Position numbers and translations under genes: made by a program. Shown here piece after piece: positions 58,019 to 64,000 of a stretch of DNA of 64,000 nt. The stretch's first letter is position 1. Each line of letters opens with the position of its first letter. The notes under the pieces are model-generated. The model was not told where the DNA came from. It did no database searches and saw only the letters and a program-made list of their open reading frames with translations. This DNA is from JBBSNV01 sp964458605 (GTDB lineage Bacteria; Pseudomonadota; Alphaproteobacteria; Reyranellales; JAQSWP01): contig CAYWLS010000001.1 of NCBI GenBank assembly GCA_964458605.1, forward strand, positions 248,001 through 312,000. Reading direction: 5' to 3'.

Positions 58019-58037
58019 CCGAAATTCGCGCGGCCGG

Positions 58038-58517
58038 CTAGGTTCCGCGATCGATCACGTGCTTGCGCCGCCGTGCGTGAATCGGCAGCGCGTACCACAT
58101 GGCCAGGAAGGCCGCGAACAGCGTCGCAGCGATGGCGGCGGCGCCAATCGTCGTCTCAAGGGTCAGCCGGCACAGCAGATAGGCGTCGAGCGACAGTCCG
58201 GTTGCCAGCGGCAGCATGGCACAGGCCAGCAGATACGAGGCCAGGCGCAGGAAGGCGGCGTCGACCGTGTGGCGCTGGGCGATGCGATGATAGGCGGCCG
58301 GGGTCATCAGCAGGCATGTGGCGATCGCCACCAGCAGGAAGGCCGCGCAATGCGCCGCCCGTTCGAGCTGCGACAGCGCTTCCTCGAAGTGCCGGTTGAA
58401 GACGGCGACCAGTTGGAAGCCCAGGATCGCCTGCACCCCGGGCAGCACCATGCGCGCTTCCTCGATCGTGTCGTGAAGCTGCTCCTCGAGCTTTTCGCGA
58501 TGGATTCGGCGCGGCAT
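58038..58517 (-). CDS. DUF6328-like membrane protein
   Basis: 159 residues: MPRRIHREKLEEQLHDTIEEARMVLPGVQAILGFQLVAVFNRHFEEALSQLERAAH, then four hydrophobic segments (FLLVAIATCLLMTPAAYHRIAQ, LASYLLACAMLPLATGL, LLCRLTLETTIGAAAIAATLFAAFLAM). The E-x-R...LPG-x-Q...GFQL start and the TPAAYHR motif match the DUF6328 family. Function unknown. Follows otsA by 32 bases on the same strand. Confidence 0.75.
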   Translation of the reverse strand: MPRRIHREKLEEQLHDTIEEARMVLPGVQAILGFQLVAVFNRHFEEALSQLERAAHCAAFLLVAIATCLLMTPAAYHRIAQRHTVDAAFLRLASYLLACAMLPLATGLSLDAYLLCRLTLETTIGAAAIAATLFAAFLAMWYALPIHARRRKHVIDRGT

Positions 58518-58549
58518 GGGCGGGCAGACCTTCCCGACGTCGCCAGCCG

Positions 58550-60094
58550 CTAGTTGAGGCGACTGGTATCGGATACGCCAGGTTCCGGCAGCGCCGCCGG
58601 CGTCTCCTTGGCGGTCGCGCCGGCCCGCTTGGGTCGTAGGTTGATCGTGCTGTCGGGGAGCGGCGAAACGGCCAGGCTGTCGCGCGCGGTCCAGGCAAAC
58701 GGACGCCGATCGGCGGCGGGACGCTTGCCGCCCTTTTCCAGCGCTGCCAAGAAGCGCGAGCCCCATTCCGCGATGTCGTTGCGCCGCAAAGCTTCGTACA
58801 GCGCGGCGTGGCGCTGGCGCCGCTCGGCCAGCGGCATCTCCAGCGCCCGGGCAATGGCCAGGGCGACCGCTTCCCGGTCGTAGGGGTTTACGATCAACGC
58901 CGCCTTCATCTCGACCGCGGCACCGGCGAATTTCGACAGCACCAGCACGCCGGGATCCTCCGGATTCTGCGCCGCCACGTATTCCTTGGCCACCAGGTTC
59001 ATGCCGTCGCGCAGCGGCGTCACCAGACCGACCCGCGCTGCGCGATAGAGCCCGGCCAGTTCCTTGCGGCTGTGCGCGCGGTTGATATAGCGGATCGGCG
59101 TCCAGTGGGCGCTGCCATAGGCGCCGCTGATGCGGCCGGCGGCCCGCTCCAGGCTCTGCTGCATGTCGGCGTATTGGCGGATCTGCGAGCGGCTCTTGGG
59201 CGTGATCTGCAGATAGGTGGTCTTGCCTTCCCAGTCGGGATGGCTGTCCAGAAAATGCTCGTAAGCCTGCAGGCGCAGCGCCAGGCCTTTGCTGTAGTCG
59301 AGCCGGTCGACGCCGATGATCAGCGCCCCGCCCAGGCTTTCGCAGACGCGCCGCACATAAGCGGAATCGATCGAGCGTTCGGCGCGGCGGCGGAAATCGT
59401 CGACGGCGATGCCGACCGGGAAGGTGCCGATGCGCACGCTGGGCGGCCCGCCCAGGCTGCTGATCGGCACGTGGTTGGGCAGGCCGAACTCCTGGGCCAG
59501 GAAGCGAGCGAAATTGGCGGCGCAATTGTCGGTCTGGAAGCCGATCAGATCGTAGGCCGCAAAGGTCGGCAGCAGGTGCTGGTAGTTCGGCATGGCGGTG
59601 AGGATTTCCGGCGGCGGCAACGGCACATGCAGGAAAAAGCCGATGCGATTGCGGCAGCCAAGGTCGCGCAGCGCCTTGGCGAAGGGGATGAAGTGATAGT
59701 CGTGCACCCAGATCGCGTCGTCGGGCTGGAGCAGGGCAAAGAGCTGGTCGGCCAGCCGCTGATTGACGCCCAGATAGCCGCTCCAGTCGCGATTGTTGAA
59801 CTCGGCGAGGTCGAGGCGATAGTGCAGCACAGGCCACAGCACGCTGTTGGCGAAGCCCTTGTAGAATTCGGCGTGCTCGGTGGCAGTCAGATCGCTGACC
59901 ACATATTCGATGCCGTCGTGATGGCTGTGGCGGGGGGCGGTATCCTTGTCGCTGATCTTGCCGCTCCAGCCGAACCAGACGACCGGCCGATCGCGCAGGC
60001 TTTCCCGGATCGCGACTTCCAATCCGCCCGCCGATGCGCCCTTGCCTGGACGCGGCACCGATACGCGATTGGAAACGACGATCGTTCTTGACAT
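58550..60094 (-). CDS. otsA: Trehalose-6-phosphate synthase
   Basis: 514 residues from the ATG at 60094 (GGAGGGC upstream; a GTG 12 bases earlier overlaps that site). GT20 family: TIVVSNRVSVPRPGK, VWFGWSGKISDKD, WVHDYHFIPFAKALRDLG, IGVDRLDYSKGLALRLQAYEHFL, RDGMNLVAKEYVAAQ, DPGVLVLSKFAGAAVEMKAALIVNPYD. It makes trehalose-6-phosphate from a nucleotide-glucose and glucose-6-phosphate. The C-terminal extension (about 50 residues, Pro-rich) varies in the family. No otsB phosphatase is in the window. Neighbours malQ and glgE place it in trehalose/glycogen metabolism. Confidence 0.96.
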   Translation of the reverse strand: MSRTIVVSNRVSVPRPGKGASAGGLEVAIRESLRDRPVVWFGWSGKISDKDTAPRHSHHDGIEYVVSDLTATEHAEFYKGFANSVLWPVLHYRLDLAEFNNRDWSGYLGVNQRLADQLFALLQPDDAIWVHDYHFIPFAKALRDLGCRNRIGFFLHVPLPPPEILTAMPNYQHLLPTFAAYDLIGFQTDNCAANFARFLAQEFGLPNHVPISSLGGPPSVRIGTFPVGIAVDDFRRRAERSIDSAYVRRVCESLGGALIIGVDRLDYSKGLALRLQAYEHFLDSHPDWEGKTTYLQITPKSRSQIRQYADMQQSLERAAGRISGAYGSAHWTPIRYINRAHSRKELAGLYRAARVGLVTPLRDGMNLVAKEYVAAQNPEDPGVLVLSKFAGAAVEMKAALIVNPYDREAVALAIARALEMPLAERRQRHAALYEALRRNDIAEWGSRFLAALEKGGKRPAADRRPFAWTARDSLAVSPLPDSTINLRPKRAGATAKETPAALPEPGVSDTSRLN

Positions 60095-60157
60095 GCTGCC
60101 CTCCACAACGGCTACGCGAGAAAGCCATCGGGGTTCCCTGGCGCCGGCCGCGCGCCG

Positions 60158-61957
60158 TCATGCCTGGTCGGGCGCGCGGAACGTCTTTGCGATATCGTGC
60201 AGCGCCGCTTGCAGCTTCGCTGCGTCGAGACGTAGCCGATGTTGCCAGTTGGGATATTCGCGAAAGGTGCCGGGCAAATTGACCTGGGTGCTCGAGCCCA
60301 TCAGATCTTCGAGCGACAGCGACACGAGCTGGCAGGGCGTGCTTGCCAGAAAGCGCACGATATCGGCATGGGTGGGCCGCTGTCGGGCCTTCAGTCCCAG
60401 CGCGCGTTTCAGCGCGCGCCGCTTTGCCTGCCGCGCCCGCAGCGATTCGGGAGGGCGCAAGCCCAGTCGTTGCGCCAGAACGATGTCGGTGCCTTCGATC
60501 CAGCCGGCAAATGTCGGCAGGTCGTGTGTCGAGAACGTCACCAGCGCCTTGGCGGGGTAGCTGTCGGCCGCGGCGAAGCCAGTGGCGCCGTGTTCGAACA
60601 TCACCACCCGATAGGTCCACACGCCGTGGTCGCGAAGCTGTGCCCGCAGGCCGTCGGGTACGGTGCCGAGATCTTCGCCGATCACCAGGCAGCGATGCCG
60701 CCGGCTTTCGCGGGCCAGGGCCGCCAGCAGCCCGTCCACCGGCATGGTGAGATAGGCGCCCTCGGCCGGCGCGTTGCCGGGCGGGATCAGATAAAGCCGG
60801 TTGAGGCCCAGCACATGGTCGATGCGGATGGCGCCGGCGTAGCGCATGGTCGCCGCCAGCATCGCGGCAAGCGGCGCGTAGGCTTGCTGCCGCAGCGCCA
60901 TCGGATCGAAAGCGGTCAGACCCCAGTTCTGGCCCGTCCGGTTGAGCGGGTCGGGCGGGGCGCCGATCGTGGCGCCCTCGAGATAGGCCCCGGGCTGGTC
61001 CCAGGCATCGAAGCCTTCGGGCTGGACGCCCACCGCCAGGTCGAGATAGAGCCCGATCGTCATGCCGCGGTCGCTCGCATGGCTTTGGCATTGCTCCAAC
61101 TGACGATGCGCGACGAACTGGGCGAATTCGCGCCAGCCGATTTCTTCTGGATGCTGTTCGGCATGGCGCGCCACCAGGATCGGGTCGGGTCGGCGCCATT
61201 CGGCCGGCCAGTCGCGCCAGTTGCGGCCCAGCCGTTTGCGCTGGTGGCAGAACACGGCATAGCGCCGGAGGATGGCGCCACGCTGGGTCCGGAAGGCGAG
61301 AAAGGCGCGCCACTCCGGCGTTTCCGGCCTGGCCGCCAGCTGCCGGTAGACGTGCCGCAGAGCCGCGTTCTTGACGCGCGCGACAGTCTGATAGTCGATC
61401 AGCGCGTTGTCGGCAGGCAGCGGGCTATCGGGAATGCGCGCCGCCGGCCCGGCCAGTCGCGCCAAGTCTATATAAAGCGGATTGAGAAACAGCCGGCTGA
61501 CCGGCGCATAGGGACTGGCCTCGCCGTCCTCGTCCAGCGCGTGCAGCGGATTGAGCCCGATGCCCGCGCCGCCGGCCGCGGCAACGAGGTCGATCAGTCG
61601 CATCAGGTCGGCGAAGTCGCCATGCCCGCCATTGGCTTGTGTGGCGAGGCTGTAGAGTTGCACGCCCAATACCCAGGCCTTTTCGCCGCGTTCGGCGAAG
61701 GGCGGCTGGAATGCAACGTCCCTTCTGCCGGTCCGCGGTATTGGAGTGTTGGGCACCCGCAGTGCACGCGAGAGCAGATCGACGAGAAAGCGCAGCGTAG
61801 GCTCGTCCGCCTGACGCATCGCGCCATCGGCATCGCAATAGGCGGTCTCCAATCCCAATTGGCGTGCCCGCTCCTGCAATATTTCGTCCAACGTCCCGTC
61901 CTGTCGCTCTTTGTGGCCAGCTACTACGCCAGTCGCAGCGATTTGTCGCGAACGCAT
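60158..61957 (-). CDS. malQ: 4-alpha-glucanotransferase (amylomaltase)
   Basis: 599 residues, GH77 family. Motifs: WVLGVQLYSLATQANGGHGDFADL, GIGLNPLHALDEDGEASPYAPVSRLFLNPLYID, the nucleophile Asp in GAIRIDHVLGL (about residue 382), acid-base Glu in IGEDLGTVPDG (about 432) and the stabilising Asp in FSTHDLPTFAGW (about 482). It rearranges maltodextrins by moving glucan segments between chains. It is divergent from glgE with 66 bases between, and upstream of otsA on the same strand. Confidence 0.96.
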   Translation of the reverse strand: MRSRQIAATGVVAGHKERQDGTLDEILQERARQLGLETAYCDADGAMRQADEPTLRFLVDLLSRALRVPNTPIPRTGRRDVAFQPPFAERGEKAWVLGVQLYSLATQANGGHGDFADLMRLIDLVAAAGGAGIGLNPLHALDEDGEASPYAPVSRLFLNPLYIDLARLAGPAARIPDSPLPADNALIDYQTVARVKNAALRHVYRQLAARPETPEWRAFLAFRTQRGAILRRYAVFCHQRKRLGRNWRDWPAEWRRPDPILVARHAEQHPEEIGWREFAQFVAHRQLEQCQSHASDRGMTIGLYLDLAVGVQPEGFDAWDQPGAYLEGATIGAPPDPLNRTGQNWGLTAFDPMALRQQAYAPLAAMLAATMRYAGAIRIDHVLGLNRLYLIPPGNAPAEGAYLTMPVDGLLAALARESRRHRCLVIGEDLGTVPDGLRAQLRDHGVWTYRVVMFEHGATGFAAADSYPAKALVTFSTHDLPTFAGWIEGTDIVLAQRLGLRPPESLRARQAKRRALKRALGLKARQRPTHADIVRFLASTPCQLVSLSLEDLMGSSTQVNLPGTFREYPNWQHRLRLDAAKLQAALHDIAKTFRAPDQA

Positions 61958-62023
61958 GGCTCTGGAACCCAGCGGTATTTATGTCGTTACCCATGAACAG
62001 ATTCCGCTCAGGGGCATTTTTTC

Positions 62024-63949
62024 TTGGACGCGACACGCATATTGCCGACGCAGATGGCCGCGCGCATCCGCGTCGAAAATGTCTATCCGTCTTTGGAGGA
62101 CAGGGGTTTTGCCGTCAAGCGCATCGTCGGCCAGACTATCGAGGTCTGGGCCGACATATTCCGCGACGGCCACGAACTGATATCCGCGCAATTGCGTTGG
62201 ACCCGCGACGACGGGCGGCATCACGGTACCGTCGCAATGACGTTGCATGGCAACGATCGTTGGACCGCCAGTTTCACGCCGGACCGGACGGGCCGCTATC
62301 TGTTCGCGATCGAAGCCTGGTCCGACCGCTATGGGTCATGGGCCAGGGACTATCGCGCCCGCCAGGCCGGCGGCGCGTCCGACAAGGAACTGGCCGTCGA
62401 GCTCGAGGAAGGCCGTGCCCTGCTGCGCGAGGCGATGACGGCCGCGGGCCGGTCGCGCGCCAAGGCGACGGCGGATGCCGGCGCGCTGTTGAGCGACGCC
62501 ACGGCGGCGGTCATGGCCAGGGCTCTGCCGCGCGCCGATTACGTGGTCAGCCTCGATTATCCGGTGGTGGTGGACCGGCCGCGCGCCCGCCACGGTGCCT
62601 GGTACGAGATGGTACCGCGCAGCCAGGGCCGCTCCGCCGGCCAGGGGGCGACCTTGGACGACTGCATCGAACGGCTGCCTTATGTCGAGGCGCTGGGCTT
62701 CGACGTGATCTACCTGACGCCGATCCATCCGATCGGCCGCGTCAACCGCAAGGGCCGCAACAACAGCCTGCATGCCGAGCCGGGCGATCCGGGCAGCTTC
62801 TACGCCATTGGCTCGAGCGAGGGCGGCCACGACGCGGTGCATCCCGAGCTGGGCGGCATCGAGGCCTTCCGCCGCTTCGTCGCCGCCTGCCGCGCACGCA
62901 ATATCGAGGTGGCCTTGGACTTCGCCGTGCAATGCGCGCCGGACCATCCCTGGCTCGAGCAGCATCCGCAATGGTTCAAGCATCGCGCCGACGGCACCAT
63001 CCGCTACGCCGAGAATCCGCCCAAGAAATACGAGGATATCGTCAACGTCGATTTCTATAGCGAGGACTGGGAGAATTTATGGGCGGCACTGCGCGACGTG
63101 GTGCTGCTCTGGGTCGACGAAGGCGTCAAAATCTTCCGCGTCGACAACCCGCACACCAAGCCGCTGCCGTTCTGGCAATGGCTGATCGCGGAGGTCAAGC
63201 GGCGCGACCCCGACGTGTTGTTCCTGTCCGAAGCTTTCACCCGGCCCAAGATCATGCTGGCCCTGGCCAAGATCGGTTTCACCCAGTCCTACACCTACTT
63301 CACCTGGCGCACCACCAAGCCCGAGCTTCAGGACTATCTCGCCGAGCTGACCGCCTATCCGACGCGCGAATTCTTCAACCCCAATTTCTTCGTCACCACG
63401 CCCGACATCCTGCCCGTGGAGCTGCAATCGGGCGAGGTGTGGCGCTTCAAGTCGCGCGTGGCGCTGGCCGCCACCCTGTCGTCCAACTACGGCATCTATA
63501 ACGGCTTCGAGCTGATCGAACACGCGCCGCTGCCGGGCCGCGAGGAATATCTCGATTCGGAGAAATACCAGATCAAGGTGCGCGACTGGAGCGCACCCGG
63601 CAACATCAAGGACTACATCGCCGGGCTGAACCGCATGCGTCGCGCCCATCCGGCGCTGCAGCAGACCGCCAATCTGCGTTTCCTGCAGGTCGATCATCCC
63701 GGAACGATCGGCTACCTGAAGGAGGAGGGCGAGGACGCCCTGGCCTTCGCCGTTGCAGTCGGCTCGGGCGAGCCGCGCGAGTTCTGGCTGCATTTCGGTG
63801 ACCTGCAGATCGGCCCGCCCGATCGTCGCCGCCCGGTCGGCGCGGTCGAGGATCTGCGTACCGGCTACCGCCAGAACCTGCAATGGGGCGGGCTGCGCCT
63901 GCGCATCGAACCGGACGGCGATCCGATGATCGCCCTGCGGTGCCTGTGA
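62024..63949 (+). CDS. glgE: Alpha-1,4-glucan:maltose-1-phosphate maltosyltransferase
   Basis: About 641 residues. Start uncertain: TTG at 62024 has AGGGG 9 bases upstream; ATG at 62054 has no visible site. GH13 subfamily 3: N-terminal IRVENVYPSLEDRGFAVKRIVGQTIEVWADIF, catalytic domain TPIHPIGRVNRKGRNNSL, VALDFAVQCAPDHPW, nucleophile Asp in KIFRVDNPHTKPLPFW, and acid-base Glu in VLFLSEAFTRPKIM. It extends glucan chains with maltose units from maltose-1-phosphate, so trehalose can feed glycogen through TreS and maltokinase. The following gene starts on its stop codon. Confidence 0.95.
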   Translation: MDATRILPTQMAARIRVENVYPSLEDRGFAVKRIVGQTIEVWADIFRDGHELISAQLRWTRDDGRHHGTVAMTLHGNDRWTASFTPDRTGRYLFAIEAWSDRYGSWARDYRARQAGGASDKELAVELEEGRALLREAMTAAGRSRAKATADAGALLSDATAAVMARALPRADYVVSLDYPVVVDRPRARHGAWYEMVPRSQGRSAGQGATLDDCIERLPYVEALGFDVIYLTPIHPIGRVNRKGRNNSLHAEPGDPGSFYAIGSSEGGHDAVHPELGGIEAFRRFVAACRARNIEVALDFAVQCAPDHPWLEQHPQWFKHRADGTIRYAENPPKKYEDIVNVDFYSEDWENLWAALRDVVLLWVDEGVKIFRVDNPHTKPLPFWQWLIAEVKRRDPDVLFLSEAFTRPKIMLALAKIGFTQSYTYFTWRTTKPELQDYLAELTAYPTREFFNPNFFVTTPDILPVELQSGEVWRFKSRVALAATLSSNYGIYNGFELIEHAPLPGREEYLDSEKYQIKVRDWSAPGNIKDYIAGLNRMRRAHPALQQTANLRFLQVDHPGTIGYLKEEGEDALAFAVAVGSGEPREFWLHFGDLQIGPPDRRRPVGAVEDLRTGYRQNLQWGGLRLRIEPDGDPMIALRCL

Positions 63950-64000
63950 TGGACGGGCTGGCCGAGACCGGCGTGCTGCAAGCGCTGGTGCCGCCGCCTT
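63949..64000 (+). CDS. Start of the next gene (probably trehalose/glycogen pathway), partial
   Basis: ATG overlaps the glgE TGA (ATGA), giving MDGLAETGVLQALVPPP before the window ends. Too short to classify. In many bacteria glgE is followed by treS or a treS-maltokinase fusion, or a branching enzyme; this is context only. Confidence 0.5.
   Translation, partial: MDGLAETGVLQALVPPP

Noticed and set aside
58038..61313. 1091-residue minus-strand frame across malQ and otsA
   Set aside because: Its main part is the wrong frame over malQ and otsA; only the final 159 residues (58038-58517) are a real gene.

Overview
The window looks like the chromosome of a high-GC alphaproteobacterium; order and genus cannot be fixed from sequence alone. 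Pointers are a NarK1-NarK2 fusion ahead of narGHJI, an NnrS protein, two IalB-family periplasmic proteins, a DUF3606 protein, an IS5-family (IS427-like) element and several alphaproteobacterial hypothetical families. Core genes have strong GC bias; parts of the first 23 kb are visibly more AT-rich.

Region 1 (1-440): the end of a Sel1-repeat protein and a tRNA-Glu(CTC) gene. Region 2 (421-23640): a 23.2-kb genomic island integrated in the tRNA-Glu 3' end and bounded by a perfect 20-bp direct repeat. It carries a tyrosine integrase, a HEPN-like protein, an HUH rolling-circle Rep-like protein behind a candidate terminated leader RNA, a vWA / PP2C / kinase / PD-(D/E)XK four-gene operon (candidate defence system), many small secreted or membrane proteins, a broken DUF5131-HNH gene, a sugar-phosphate isomerase (SIS) protein, a protein with three helix-turn-helix repeats behind a structured leader, and DNA-repair or nuclease genes (SRAP, thermonuclease, GIY-YIG).

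Region 3 (23.7-36.6 kb): a complete respiratory nitrate reductase locus. A CRP/FNR-type regulator is divergent from narK(fused)-narG-narH-narJ-narI-ppiC-nnrS-mobB. An FNR/DNR-like box (TTGAC-N4-ATCAA) lies upstream of narK. An IS5-family element (36.63-37.47 kb) sits exactly at the mobB stop codon.

Region 4 (37.6-57.6 kb) is the most unusual part. It holds a cyanophycin-synthetase-like ATP-grasp enzyme whose Mur-ligase P-loop is destroyed, a prolyl-hydroxylase-like 2OG-Fe(II) oxygenase, a PqqD-like (RiPP recognition) protein, a small protein with a RiPP-leader-like N-terminus (WxxPxL), twelve Gly-Pro dipeptides and a C-terminal S74 self-cleaving chaperone-like domain, two tandem adenylate-forming ligases, and a second ATP-grasp enzyme. 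Next come a 2263-residue autotransporter with about 25 passenger repeats, two IalB-family proteins, and on the opposite strand a PaaK-like ligase and a third paralogous adenylate-forming ligase. My inference is a peptide-modification and possibly cell-surface system that I do not recognise as a described pathway.

Region 5 (57.7-64 kb): a small frameshifted gene, then a trehalose/glycogen cluster: DUF6328 membrane protein, OtsA, MalQ (minus strand) and divergent GlgE with the start of a following gene.
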